Positions 43,600 through 56,739 of a stretch of 64,000 nt of DNA are shown one piece after another. How positions within the stretch are numbered: the stretch's first letter is position 1; each line of letters opens with the position of its first letter. The stretch is from Opisthorchis felineus (Eukaryota > Platyhelminthes > Trematoda > Opisthorchiida > Opisthorchiidae), in the NCBI GenBank assembly GCA_004794785.1, contig SJOL01005932.1, positions 11,947 to 75,946 of the forward strand, in the 5' to 3' direction. The notes under the pieces are model-generated. The model ran no database searches, was not told the DNA's origin, and saw nothing but the letters and a program-made list of their open reading frames with translations. The translations under genes and the position numbers were made by a program.

Positions 43600-43795
43600 G
43601 GTGAGATGGCTCGGTGGTCAGAGCGTGAATTTACTGACCGGAAGGTCCGTGGTTCGAACCCGACCTCTGTCTCTCGACTTCCCTTGTCTAGGCTTGGGCA
43701 ACCTGGCAGCATCCTAGCCCTCGTGCTTCCTTCTAGTGGCATGGCAGTTGGGCACCGAAAGGGTGTTACAGCTGAACAGTTACTTTTTTACTACT
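43600..43795 (+). repeat. SINE-1 copy, full length
   Basis: GTGAGATGGCTCGGTGGTCA, CGTGGTTCGAACCCGACC and GGCACCGAAAGGGTGTTACA, tail ACAGTTACTTTTTTACTAC. Confidence 0.94.
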
Positions 43796-43799
43796 GATC

Positions 43800-46135
43800 G
43801 ACGCATCGCTTTGCTACGAAACAGTGTCCCTGCAATAACACGACTCTTGGCGCAATGTCACCAAGCAGATTCCTCGATCCACCCGAGCTGCCAATATCCT
43901 CTCTAATAGCATGGTGCATTTTTGCAGTCCACTAGGATGTAGCAATATGAAACTCAAAATTTATGCCTCCAGAGCTGCGAAAAAATTCGATGCAGTTCTC
44001 TCACATCCAACTCGAACGAGCTTCGTTCTGGTACACCACGTACTCGATTTCTAAGTGCGACGCGTACTTAACTACGCACCTAAGAGCGATCAGTATCGCA
44101 CGAATAACTTTTCCAATAAGTAGGTAACGGCGTTCTTTCTGAAGTACGATGACTTGGTCGATGAAGTGTCCACACCGAATTCTTCGGTGAATTCACAGGG
44201 CAACGGGTATCCGCCCTACGTTGAGCTATATGTTTGGTGTTAGTAATCTTCCACCACTGTCGCTCATTAACCGAATTCGACAAGACCCAATAGCTTTTTT
44301 GGAGACTTCCGAGCCTTTGCCAACTCGACAGTGGGAGAGAGCATCACTTGAAGGTTCATATCCGATTAGTTCCGACATTTGATCGCACAATTCGTTCCTT
44401 TCTTCATCCTGGAGAGTTGGACTTTCCCTTCGACAGCCGTAATCGGCTGTTGTTGCAATTCGGTGTACTCCTCATTCTCCGATTCATGTTCTCCGAAAAT
44501 GCGAATCCGGGACAGTGTTCGCATGACCAGAGCCAGCCTCTCAGTTCTCATTGCTCAGACGTCCGGGTTTCACGCAGGACAACAGCGTTTATCACGTAGG
44601 ATTCGAGATGTCTTACAAGAAGAACAGTCAGCCTTTCAACTCGGCTCCTTTCCCGAGAAAGTACTCACGTTTCAGGTTCCAGGCCGCAGAAGGTGCGCTC
44701 AATCTTTGACTCAAAAGTGACTCGTTTCTGGCCGTTATTTGAGACAGCTTGGAGTCGTTGACCCGCGGTTCCCGCTGAAGTGCCATGTGAATTGCTGCAA
44801 ATTTCGAGACCAACAGTATTTTTGCACACAAAAAAATTAGAAAGTGGCAAGCTAAATACTGCAATTAGGGGTGACATAGATGACCCGTCCGGTACGGTGG
44901 TTGAGGGAATATATAAGACCTTAGCCCCAGTGTTCCATAAGCTGGCATTTTACAGAAATCAGACTAACAAGTCTCTTGCTGACGTCCGTATTCGTGTCAT
45001 GGCTGAACCAATATTTCCTAAACAGCACGGGGTATGCTCACGGTGAATTATCAAATGATTGACACTGAAAGATGGTATAGCCATATTCTGAGAGCAAATT
45101 TCTCCTTCGGCGATCCTGCAGTGGTCAGCCTAAAATCCAAATGCACCCCGCCATGATCTGTGCGTGCGGAGGTGCATTTGGTAAGATCCAGACATGTGGT
45201 AATTTTGACTGTTCCTCTGTATGATTTAATTTGATGGCTTCTCCGTGAAATTTTGTGGGCTGATATTGCAAACGAGCGCCTGCACTTAATCACACCCAAA
45301 TCTGTCATCTAGGGTTTGCTGGAGAGGGTTAGGCTAGCTGTACTTACCTGTGTAGGTGGCATGTTTCGAATGATTGGAATGTCGGCGTAGCCTTACTCCT
45401 TGCCGCACATTCGCGCCCGCAAAAAAAACCCCGTGTATTCGCCCCAGTTATCTCGCGATCCACTAGGCGATCGGCAGGAGTGTTTGATCCTACTTTCGGA
45501 AGCGCTTGAAGTTTGGGCGGAAAATTTCCTTCCTTCCAGTGCAGTCTTGGCAGCCGGCTATATGTGCTGACTGTATGTGCAGCCTACTGAAAGCTGTCGA
45601 CCGTTTGGTCAGCGAACTTTGTTTGGTTTCCTTAACTGAGATTCTTCATCCGCAAGCGCCGCTTGTTCCAGCTCATGTGATCGGTTTCTGCAATATCCTC
45701 AGGACGAACCGATACGCAGTGCGCCTGACTCAGTTGCATCAGTTCCTTATATTGGCCGAGCCGCTGGTTTTCACCTCTCCGTAACACTCACGCGCTGAAG
45801 GACCGAAAAACGTCAATAGCTCCCCATGCGGTACTGCGTGTGGCAAAAAACAAGAAATGCCGTGGAGTCGGATCAACAAAGTTCACAAACTGGAATCCAG
45901 AGGGGTCCAGAACAGAGGTCACTCCAGCACCGATCAGAGCAAAAGAGCAGAAAAGTCCAAGCTCAAAGGTCACGTCGTCATCGATCAATCGGAACACAGG
46001 ATAATAGAGCAACCAATGGAACCGCCCGACCGAACAACCAGTCGTGATCGAAGGTCGGCTCCGACTAGCAGTATGTATGTTAACACACACGCAACTCAAT
46101 GCACAACCACTAACCCATCGTTACGCTCTACTACG
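43800..46135. other. Unassigned 2.3 kb
   Basis: Several overlapping frames of 70-113 codons on both strands (for example 44379-44720 plus, 45788-46099 minus), none with a motif I recognise. No SINE or LINE piece was found. Confidence 0.4.
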
Positions 46136-46139
46136 CTCC

Positions 46140-46240
46140 CTGAGAACGCACTGATTATGTCATCTCGATTGGTAATGAAGCGCTTGCAATCAAATTGCCC
46201 AGCTTAGCGAACAAACCAACGACCACATTCTCAGATTTTG
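46140..46240 (+). repeat. Dispersed repeat R-P copy 2
   Basis: Matches 22050-22150 (see there). No GIY-YIG remnant was found directly upstream in this case. Confidence 0.5.
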
Positions 46241-46244
46241 TAGA

Positions 46245-48750
46245 GGAAAACAAAGCACAGCGTTAAACTCAATCTGTTCTGTAGGGGTCACAAAATATTT
46301 GTTTACTGATTGTCAGCAATTTGGTACTGATGAGCCAAGAGGAAATGCGAACATTAACTAGGTTTCTTGAGGAATGCTTCATCGCTGGCGAGAGTGGAGT
46401 GTCTAAAATTTTGTAAATCGATGGGCTGCTGGTCAGTATTACTGGAGATTCAGGGCTTTAAATGTCACAACGAAGATACCCTCATGACTCGCAGTCCAAA
46501 GAGCATGTGAAACCACCCAGTGCTTGAGGAGCAGCCGAGAAGTTTCACGTTTACCAATAACTTACCAGAATGCTCATTTAACTCGTCAGCTACTCTAAGA
46601 GATCTCGCACTCACGGCAGTCCTCACCCAGCTCGCAAATTTCCCAGTGCGGTCTTTGGCATTTCGTTCGTTTTCTTATATCCAAGCCTCCCAAATAGTAT
46701 GGCTGTTTTTGAGCCTAGTTTGATATACACCCATTTACTAGGTATTGAAGGGCAACTGAAACATTCAATGTTCTGTATGAAGAACTACTTGATAGTTACC
46801 ACTGGATAATATCAAGGGTCATTCCAGTTGGAATTCATCCAGAATCGGTACAACGAAATGCCTGGGAAACGGTCAGTAGTGCAAACAGCAAACATCACAT
46901 CAAAGCGGATAAATCAGGTTCGTTCTATCCCAGTTGAAGCGCTGGAACTGAAAGGTGTAGATATATACTAAATCTCACTTCGTACTCCAAGGTAGTTATT
47001 TCATCAGTTGTCCTTCTAAGAGGGTGGGGTAGGGAGCACCAAATGATTCCACACAGCAGATTAAGTCATCTTCACAAAGGAACTTTTTCACACACGGCAT
47101 AATAGTGAACTTGGTAAGAAAGGGAGATAGCGGAACCCAGAAATCCGAAGGGACTTATTAGAGACAATTCCAGACAAAACAAACAACTCCGTATGCGGAA
47201 ATACTAATTCATCTGTGTTTCCTGACAGTGCGTGAATCTCTGTGACTGTTTCCAGTCGCCGTTCAGATGCGCTTCAACTTCTAGAAATTGCGTACTGGAC
47301 ACACTGCCTACTGAAAATTCCTAGTAGCATAAATTTACAAGCGGTCTTGCGTTGTCGCCCGTCCCTCAACAAGGCTCCAGGACATGCTTCGCTTAATTGC
47401 CTTCTTGCCATATATCTTCCCTTTTTTCGAAAAAATACCGGACTTAAGGGTGGACACTACACAGGACTAGCCTTTTGAGTGAAAATCTCATCCGACCCAG
47501 GATCGGTTTTAAGAGGCGAAAGCTGAAAGACTTACCCTTGGCTTCGTTGATGATTCCAAATATTATCGTTCAGATTACCGACCAAAATGGTTCGATGAAT
47601 ACGGCTTCTGCAAGTTTACCACAGGCCATACGGTTTCGCCGGCTATGCAATGAGCATAGTGAAAACCCAAAAAAGGTGGAGGAAATTGAGTCTGACTACC
47701 TGATTAAAAACATCTAGTTCAGGTTATTTGAGGTTGTTAGCATAGGCTGTTAAGACTGTGTGCTCAGAACTGGGGGCACATGCCTGTTGAGGGGAGGAGA
47801 GCTTGGCCATGCACGAGGGATTTTATCCGACAAAGAATCGGTTCATGGGGTCGGATGGCCATAATTTCGGCTACCGAAAGTGTGTGGTATTGTATCTATC
47901 TAGGTTGATCAGTAGGCAGATTGTAGACGGCGCGGAAAGTCTGGGTAGTCATCACGCCGTACTTCGTGCCTGTTAAGTACCGCGTGACTGAGTCTGCTAT
48001 TGTTCTCTTAGGTCCGCTATCTATCATATATCACCAATCACCTAGCAACTTTCATCAGAGTTGGCTAATCTTTTGTCTGCTGGTTACTCACAGTTACATT
48101 ATTTCAAATTGGCTATCTACTGCGCGATGAAGAGTCGGTCTCTGAAACTGCGGCTGCCTAAACACGGTGATCGGTGGCAAGCCTCTGGAACCCGGGCAAG
48201 CTCATTTAGGGTCCGTCCCAAGCTTTAGTATGTCAGCTGACAATGGTGAACCTAACCCGGCGTCAGAGCATTCATGAACTCAGCGCCCGGTAGGTAGAAT
48301 TTGAAGGAACATTTATTGTCTTATACAAGTAGTTGGGATGAATCCAAACCATACCATTTCGTTGGCCCTTGGACACCGAACAGGATCTGACGATGCAAAG
48401 ATTTCCACCAACTTTTTGTTGTTAATGCTGTTTCACTTCACAGCTGGTATACAGCTTCGGAAAAACAGACACACATGCTAAGAACTGCTTATAAATCAAT
48501 AGTCTCAAAGAGAATAATGAACATTCTGCTGGTGATGGCCGACACTACTGGGCTGCATAATTTCCCTGCTTTCGGTCTAGTTCAGCAAGCCTTGTTGCTT
48601 CCTCGAGCAGGCTTCCGAGGAAGTGTTGAGTTAGGGCATGGATGTCCACCACACTTTAACTTGAATGGGTTCGTAAGAAGCTTCTGAGGAGAAGGGTGGT
48701 GTTTAAGGAAATTCGTAGCCTTAGCCACATTTGTTCGCAGTTGGAAAGGT
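46245..48750. other. Unassigned 2.5 kb
   Basis: Only short frames. No repeat, RNA gene or conserved domain was recognised. Confidence 0.4.
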
Positions 48751-48754
48751 GGAA

Positions 48755-48929
48755 AAAATCGTTCAGCTGTAGCAGCCTTTTGGTGCCCAGCTGCCATGCC
48801 ACCAGAAGGAAGCACGAGGGTTGGAATACTGCCAGGTTGCCCAAGCCTAGACAGGAGAAGTCGAGAGGCAGAGGTCGGGTTCGAACCGCGGACCTTTCGG
48901 TCAGTAAATTCGCGCTCTAACCACTGAGC
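48755..48929 (-). repeat. SINE-1 copy
   Basis: Minus: AATCGTTCAGCTGTAGCAGC, AGAAGGAAGCACGAGGGTTG, TCGGGTTCGAACCGCGGACC and TAACCACTGAGCT. The extreme 5' end is cut. Flanks GGAAAGGTGGAAA (left) and GGAAGGTGAAA (right) may be a duplicated target. Confidence 0.92.
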
Positions 48930-49149
48930 TCGGAAGGTGAAAGATGAAAGGGAACAGAATTGGGATTTGCTAATAAGCCTTTGTCCGTCTCAAACTTTTC
49001 CGTGATGAGAAACAGTCACTGGTTATTTTTAAAATTTTTCCTTGCACCGATGAATTCCAGTCTGTATCCGGTGTGCGGTGTGCGGTTGTGTTTGATGCTT
49101 AGTAATGTTATCAACCACGTTCTGATGTGAATTACACAACTTAGGGCTG

Positions 49150-49275
49150 GCGTTATGAATGGAGATTTCGTCCTGTAACGGAAGCCAATCTATGCTGTGA
49201 AAAAAAACAGACACGGTTGTCACGCGCTGGCCGATCAACACGTGACCACCTGATGCGGAGTTCGTGATTCGGGCA
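49150..49275 (-). repeat. SINE-2-like repeat copy
   Basis: Minus: GGAGATTTCGTCCTGTAACG, CCAATCTATGCTGTG and GTTCGTGATTCGGGCATGAG. A head-to-head partner follows at 49325. Confidence 0.5.
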
Positions 49276-49324
49276 TGAGTGGCACTGTATTCCGCTTAAG
49301 TGTGAGCTAATCATGCTGTTGATC

Positions 49325-49530
49325 AGCAGCTTGTGGCCTAAAGGTTTTAGTGTTCAAACTGCGACCCGGGAAGTCGCGGGCGTGAAACACCCTAAGTTTC
49401 GTGAGATGCACACTGTTGATGACGAAGTGGCTGTACAGTGCTTCGTGGCTTTTTAACATAGATCGGCTTCATTTACGGGACGTAATCTCCATTAAAAGCC
49501 CCCAAATATCTCTGCAGTGCCAACAAGGTT
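49325..49530 (+). repeat. SINE-2-like repeat copy
   Basis: Plus: GTGGCCTAAAGGTTTTAGTG, TTCAAACTGCGACCCGGG, TAAGTTTCGTGAGATGCACA and CATTTACGGGACGTAATCTC align block by block with 31415-31625. Confidence 0.6.
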
Positions 49531-51170
49531 GATTTTGCATGCAGCGGTGTCTTAAGTGTATCTAAGTGCAGCGTTCATTCTTGGGGGGTTCTCTCAAGGT
49601 TTGGATAGTAGAAAACGTGTCAGTAGGTTTTGGTATGCGACGGCATTCTACAAAAGTGGGTGACTCTGAATTCGATGCAGTCACAAGGCATTCTTTGTTA
49701 CCAATGACTAAGGAACAAAAGAACGCTTCGCTTTATGTTTATCAATTTCAGACGGGACTGGAAAGGCAAATGGCTGCTGCGGATTATTCTTGCCTAAACC
49801 ATTCATTCTATGAGGTTACATTTTCCACATCTTTCGTACGGTTCACGAATACTTTCAATCATTCTGTCTCTCCTGCTATCTCACCTTAAGTTTCGGAGTG
49901 AGCAAATATGGACTGAGGTTGTCTTGATCTGCGAAAGAAATTGATCAATACTTCTAAGCTGAGTGACATGGTCTTACGTTTATTTGTTTTCCATATTTTT
50001 ATTTTGTGAGGAGAAAACGATTGTGATGTCATCTGATAGGCCTTTAAAAGATGGCAAAATCCTAAACACATTGAGCAACCATGTCTTTGTCGAACAAGCC
50101 ACGATGATGAGCAGTTTTCATTCATACCATACAGCTATTGGATGTTGTAATGGCTGAGCAAAAAAGAGGGATAGATACAGTGACTCAGCATGTTGTTACA
50201 CAGGTTCGATGCCACCGTGCACAGATTCCGGGGCAGGTTTACGGTACTGTGAAAAGCCGGATTCATCAGGGTTGTAAGTTTGGACTGACTGCGAGTAGGA
50301 ATGACGCTTTTAATAACTTTGATGATTTCGTCCTTGGAAATTTGTTACAGCCGCTGAAAAATAGCCAATGGCGCCTCAACATTGAGTCCGTTTTATCACC
50401 TTGGCTTGAGTGCAGTTTGGAGTATAGCAGCCAAGGCTATTTTTATCACAAGGATGACAACCCTATTAATTGTAGGCTTAACTGGACATCGCAAGCAATC
50501 CAACACCACCTTAACAGTGTAGTATAAACGACTCCCGGGAACAGTTGCAGAGCGGTATACGAGGAGAAGTGCGGTATTATGCTGGACCCTCAAGGAACTG
50601 ATGGATGACACCGATAATTCGATGACCGACAAGTAATCATCGCTGTTGTCCATTGTTATACGGCCATGTTTAGGCCGGCCGAAGGCTAACAACAAGCACG
50701 TGTACGTTCGCCCACAGATCTCATTCCGTCGAGTCTACATTGGTGCCAGGGGCTTGCGCTCAGCACCGCATTCGGCTCAGCGCAAACCGACTGTGGCCTC
50801 TCACCACGCTCAGGCGTTCAGTGGCTCGACCAATGTTGACCGGCGAATCCAATTCGGATGCCAGCTATTCATACTTCGTGCCATACGATAGTCGTCAGGG
50901 TTAAAGTATCGCACATTTTGCAAGTATATGCTTGTTATTTATGCGTGTACTTGTGGCTGTCCTGCCAAAATATTTTCAAACAATGCTGAAAATTACGGAA
51001 AGCTGTTGATTGAAATTATTGTCAAATTCCCTGAAAATTTCCACACAAAAAACACTACACTTGCGAAAAATCACTGCGAATTCGACAGGCTGCTTAGATT
51101 GCCGATGAAAACGTTGTAACAAAAATGCTGAGGGAATAGCCCAACAAACGAAGTTTCTCCGGTCTAACAA
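49530..51170. other. Unassigned 1.6 kb
   Basis: Plus frames 49566-49889 (107 codons) and 50138-50527 (129 codons) stand out by length only. Neither shows a recognisable domain. Confidence 0.35.
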
Positions 51171-51174
51171 AAAC

Positions 51175-51500
51175 AGAACGAAGCTGCGAAATACACTCAT
51201 CTGCAAAGAAACTTGATGTTAAAGGAAGGCTTAATTGAATCTCAGCTGGTATTCGTCAACTGGATTTGCTGCACACAAGCTGCCTGATGTTTTAGCTGGC
51301 ACGATATTCGAGATATCGCACTGAGTTTTCTTGAAGAAGGAGTACACCACTCACAAGGTTGCTTGGACCTCTTAAAAGAGATATCAGCAACCTTGTGAGC
51401 AGTGTGCTTTACAGAGTACTACCGAAGAGTTTTCTGCCGTCGTATGAGTAGTCTGTTGCGTCACGGAGCAGCCATTCTTTTGTCGGACTATCCCTTTTCT
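51175..51500 (+). repeat. Repeat F1 with perfect 14-bp fold-back (copy 2)
   Basis: CTCACAAGGTTGCT (51350-51363) is the exact reverse complement of AGCAACCTTGTGAG (51386-51399). The 22-bp loop itself holds CTCTTAAAAGAG, and the pairing extends outward imperfectly (CACCA / AGTGTG). The left flank matches copy 1 (see 24550-25090). RNA or single-stranded DNA from here would form a strong hairpin. Confidence 0.7.
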
Positions 51501-53050
51501 TTTCCGTGGGCATATGCAAAATCAGAATTGACCTGTTCACCGATATCATCTGATCTGCTGCAAACTCCTCCCCCTACGGGAACGTCCGAAAGACCGAAAT
51601 CTAGTATTCTTGGTCTTGGGATGTTTTCCGTTAGCGCACGGGAATACTGTCTAGAATACAAGTGCTACACAGGTGGCCAAGTTTTGTTGCATATCAAATT
51701 TCGAATGAGTCTGACTGGTTACCGTGACAACGTTTGTTCCGCTTGCTGGCGGTTTTCCACGGGGAACATTTGGAACAAGTGGTAGTACAAACATTGTTTG
51801 TTACATGGGATATCTGATGACATGGCTGTCTACCGAGCAGTGCGGCTGTCAATTTTTGTGTTTAGGCACAATGGTTTGGGCATCCACATAACAGATAGCT
51901 TGAATGGAGTCATCCACATGTCCCATTACGCACTCTAGTCGTTTTTGTCATCCGCCGAACTATTTTTAAACCAGCTGCCAATCAGTTTGTCCTGCGATAA
52001 ACTGTACTAATGTTAGAACAGTATGGACGCCATAAGGAAAGTGTAGTGTGGCAAAGGTTACTTTTAATTCACTATCATTGGAGCTACAATGACCCGTCAA
52101 CGGAAGTTTGATTCTCAATCCGAGGTTAATTCTTCCGTCTGAACTCTGTGTATCTTTGTAACCCGTTAAAGTTGGACCAGATTTCATCGCTTCTATATTA
52201 AATCAAATTTTTGTGCCCGGAAGATATCTAACTCATCTACGGTGTAGGTTACATTAAAGCTTCATCAGGAACGTTCGCATTTCACCAAGCAAGTCCTTTG
52301 AGAATCTTGTCTAAGGCGTGGTTGGAATGCGGGACACAGTATGCCATTTTTCATCTGATGAATTATACAATTGTGTTCTACCCCGTATTGTGGCTCTGAT
52401 CTAGTAAAACTGAGCTTTTGTGAGTTTGTACCCAGAAGACAAGTTTGTCCTATTTAGAAAAGTAATATTCTGTTCTCAGAATGATTCGTGCTTGCTTCCC
52501 CACCTGGAACACATCATCAAGTTAGCATTCATCCACAATTGTCAAGGAGGCATTTTTCGGATTCCTGATTTCGGAGATGCGTGTTTCTTAGCAAAAATTG
52601 TAGCAACGGTGTCATTTTCCATCTCTATTACTGAATAAAAGTAGGTGAGCCAAGGGATAGAAAGTGACAACGCATGATAATCTGGTATTTACATTGTCCA
52701 TGCAGGTAGACCACACAAAAAGACGGAAGTTCTTGACCCCTCATAGAGGGCGGTCTCTCTTTGAGAAGTCACCTATCGGTAGTGGGCGTCCGATGACACT
52801 GTTCTGCGCTATTCGGGGAAGACTACCCCTTGAAGGAGCTAATATGATCGGTTTCAAAAGTGCAGCATTTCTGGTTGGCCCACTGTATACATTTCGTGGA
52901 TTTATCTATCTCCGTTATATTTGTTACCCGAATTTGGTTGAGTAATATAAAAGTTACTCGCGCATAATGGTTCGGATGACGATGAGCTGATGAGAATTCA
53001 CACGAGCTCACGACGGCTGTCTGAATGGCTGGAGTGTGCGCTGAAAAGAA
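51500..53050. other. Unassigned 1.5 kb
   Basis: Short frames only (longest plus 51402-51785, 127 codons, partly over the fold-back repeat). Nothing recognised. Confidence 0.4.
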
Positions 53051-53059
53051 GAGAAAAGA

Positions 53060-53145
53060 AAAATGTATTAAGATCCTCCCTCACAAGCTTTCTGAAAACC
53101 CTGCGACAACCCAAGACCGGTGAAACCGGTCTTGGAGATCATCAT
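53060..53145 (+). repeat. Fold-back repeat F1 piece with 11-bp perfect hairpin
   Basis: CCAAGACCGGT (53111-53121), loop GAA, ACCGGTCTTGG (53125-53135): a perfect inverted repeat. The left side (CTGAAAACCCTGCGACAACC) resembles the reverse complement of about 24865-24890, where the same family has CTGAAAACCCTTCGACAGCC. Confidence 0.7.
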
Positions 53146-53194
53146 GCTCATCCAGTGCACCAGCAGATCGATAATATCATGACAGCAAGAAAAG

Positions 53195-53412
53195 GCATCG
53201 TCACGGGATAGACTGAATTCAGCTGTTTCACACATTCCGTCAGCTGTTTACATACAGTCAGAATCAAGTTTACGGCAGGATAACGGGCAGACAACTTGAC
53301 GGACAGACACACAAGCCAGTGAAAACATTATAGCCAGAAAAGGTCATCATCATGTTGGATAAAACTACATGGGCTGTAGACGTGATTCGGTGTCGGCCTT
53401 ACCAAGGATAGC
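53195..53412 (+). repeat. Dispersed repeat E, copy 2
   Basis: Same blocks as 38440-38650 in the same order. It directly follows the fold-back piece, so the two may belong to one larger element. Confidence 0.65.
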
Positions 53413-53969
53413 CACAGATTCCATTTTTTGCATTTTTTGCGAAATAGGTGGAATCAATCTATCCTGTTAGGATGCTTCTTCCTGCCTTCGTGAAATTCAT
53501 AAAGGGAACTGAATGCACGAACAATCGTTGTTTACGTCTACACATAACTTATTCTGTATTATGAGGACCCATAGAGAAGATATTGCATCTCTCATCCCTG
53601 GAGCATATCACTAACCTAATGAAATCGCATCTCGTTCGATCCAAACTGAATAACTTTCCAGTCAGTTTGTAAATGAATTCGGTACTTTGAAGTACGTTGT
53701 AGCAAAACCCACCTTAGTGGAAATCTGCTTAAAGTTTGACTGGTGTTCAGCAGAACCCACCTCATGTTCACTGCAACAGTGTCCTGTTTGATTGCATTCT
53801 AATCAATATGGCTGCGATGTAGAAGAGAACGTCGATAACGCAGGTTCTTCAGCTGTCATCTAATGGGTTTGGCAATTTGTTGCAAATGTTTCGTCACAAA
53901 ACCGTTGTGAAACGGACCTGAACCGTGCAAATCCATTGAAGCACAGCTCCGCCCCGCTTCACAAACAAT

Positions 53970-54055
53970 ACAGTTGTGATGTCAGCTCCATTGGTGAGGC
54001 AATGTTTACAACAGAAAAAAGCCAAGCTCAGCAGACAACTCTAGCGAAAATCAAA
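53970..54055 (+). repeat. Dispersed repeat R-P, weak copy 3
   Basis: GTGATGTCAGCTCCATTGGT, then AAAGCCAAGCTCAGCAGACA, loosely follows 22055-22130. Confidence 0.35.
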
Positions 54056-54059
54056 CGAA

Positions 54060-56735
54060 TGTGGCTTTGTTCGGAGGCGTTGACGAAATGAGGCCTACAT
54101 ATGATCATAGTGTTAAATAGTTCCACGCAATATTTATCCAATTGCATGCATTCATATGTTGATTACTATAGTTTTCAAATAAACACTGACTCAGGGGAAT
54201 CGGAAGGATGGGTTTTTCGTAAAAAAGCGGAATGATTTCCCTCCATCCGATCACTGTTTTGATCCTGTTCGGAACCATGCGGAGAATATGGCAGAATTGG
54301 GAAGTTCATTCATCGTTGGCTTGACAGCTGGTTTGAATACATTGCGTCATTGGTTGCGGTGACTATTTCAGTCCCTTGTTTTGGGAGCGGGAAGAAAATC
54401 GGAAGAAAAGTATGACTGGTTTCAACAGAACATGCAAGAACAGACAACAAGAACCTCACGTAGATGGCTACAACCCACTAACAATAACAGACATATCAGA
54501 TATAATACACCATGGACAAAGAGAGACAGTGAATCCGAACACGGAGTTTCATGCCACCACGCCAGTGTAATCTCAGATGGACCGATAAGTATACGAAGTG
54601 GGAAAAGCCGAGACAGCCACTCAAAACCAAAGGTTTTCTTGTCCGAGGGCACCGTGAACAATTGAAAGGAACCATCGGGAACAAAGGTCTATGATGATTC
54701 ATTGAACCAGAAAAACAGAGCACGGAGCAACGACAGAATCGGATTTCCAGGCAGCCAATCGCGCGGAAAATATTCGATGCTCTTACCTGAACTACAAGAA
54801 TGCAAGGAAAATCCGGGGAAAAATCCATCCGGCAGCATACTAGTTGTGTCTACCGAGTACTGGTAAAATACTGCAGACCAATTCCCACCCTGAACATCGG
54901 GTTGTAAGGACTTGTAAGCACTTGTGATATCTAGTTGTTCATTACTTTTTTATTCATCGATCAGCTATGGAAACGCCAAGATATATATTAGATCCATTTT
55001 CCACCCAGAGTTTGCATTTAATAGAACTGTGCTGTCAACAGTATTGAATGGATTAACCACAGCTCTTGATTCTCCAGTTGAAGATACGAAGTGAACTCGG
55101 AGGCGTAAAAACTTCATTTTGACAACCCCAGTAAATGTTCGTCATCCTGCGCCCACTTAGCTGCACCTAAAAGTGGTCGAAAGATCCAATCAAATTAACT
55201 GTCGGTCAAGTTGCGATACCAGCCGGTGCTGAAGGACTCAGATTTGAGAACTGAAACGAGAGTGACGTGAGCTTCCATTCTACAAATCCCCCAACTACCC
55301 ACAACTTATCCAAAATTGTCCAGCAGGTTTCAAGCTTCTCTGGCACTACGTGACTGAGAAGTACTGACACGCGGGTCAACCGATAGAAACAACCAACTGG
55401 GTGATCGTTCCAGCCATCGGGCATACCACTCGCATCGCTCAACTGTGAACGTGTTCGCCTGTTCAGACCTGAAAATTCAGATGAGTAGTGATGTCAGATA
55501 TCCGGAGTTCAAACCCCGGCACGGCCAAGGATATGCACTACTGATGACTCTAATAAGAGCGAAACTCGAAACTCCCCCCTTTGGTGAGAACTCACCAGGA
55601 TGATTGCGCGGGGACAGGAGGACGATTGATCAAACGAGAGTCATGTGAGTATGCATTCTACAAAATCCCACAAGCACCCACAACTAAAACTGTACTTACA
55701 GACTGTCTGTGTGCAGCAACCGAGAAACTCAACACACACAAGTTCAGTACATGTGAGAGTGTCATGGTAGACGATAAACCGATGCTTACTTAGGTTCACA
55801 CATGCAGTTGGTAAAAAATAACAGAGCTGAAGACCTGAGGGGGGGGGGGTAAATTTCCAGATGATTGAAGCCTAATAACACCCCTGGAAGCCCATGGATA
55901 TGGTCCAACAGTGGAGCTGATTAAGGCGTCTATACATCTATTTTGGTCCATATCGTTGATGAAGAACGAAGGAACGTAATTGTCAAGTTCCTAAGTGACC
56001 AAATGATGCTTCATTTCGCGTCAGTATGACTTTCGGCCATCATGTAATGAAGCTGGATTATGTGGACCTGCATCAGACGGTCAACAACCTGGCTGAACCA
56101 AGAGATTGGAACACGTATTGGGCGTAATTTGGTGGGCACACAAGAACCTGACAGGGAGCAGCCAAATGAAGACTACAGCCAGATTTTCTCACAAATTCTT
56201 GCATGATCGGCTGACCGAATTCGGTGTCATGTGAATACTGTGGACAAAGGTCATCGAACAGCCGAATTTTGTTTGGAACGAGAGATCACTTTAAGCACTC
56301 TTGGCCTTAACCTTTGAACCGGACACAGGTAACAGAGGAGGAATGGAAAAGCCATCATCGTTCTCTTCTAATTCACTTTATTCCTATCCGTCAATGTCGT
56401 TTTCCATCGAGGAACTCTACCACCTCGATGGTCACTCACATCACTCGCTCACAAAAACAAACAGTGTAGTTAAAGTTAGTGAACAGTTTTTTCAACTGGC
56501 TAAAACAATGTTGCCTTTGACAGTTGTCAAAACCAAGATATACCCGGGCTAACGGGCAAAATCACTGAAGGCTAAACAACTCCCCTTACCGTGAAGTTAA
56601 TGGACATTTCTAAGCAGACCAGTTGAAGAACCTTAGGAAATTTGTTGACGAAGCGAAGATATGTAGATACTTTCGGTGGAGAGTCCCGCTTGTTAGCGGA
56701 GGTAACAAGTAGTGCGCAGCTGTTCCATCCTTATT
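54060..56735. other. Unassigned 2.7 kb
   Basis: A minus frame at 54496-54828 (110 codons) and a plus frame at 54381-54665 overlap each other; neither is recognisable. A poly-G run sits near 55840-55849. Near 55500, GATATCCGGAGTTCAAACCC has a B-box-like look and may be a scrap of a tRNA-derived repeat (compare 35937-35960, GTCAGGAGTTCAAAGCCC). Confidence 0.35.
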
Positions 56736-56739
56736 CGGA

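Noticed and set aside
44366..44877. Gene suggested by overlapping frames of 61-113 codons on both strands
   Set aside because: No frame has a recognisable domain, and the overlap on both strands is typical of stop-poor random sequence.
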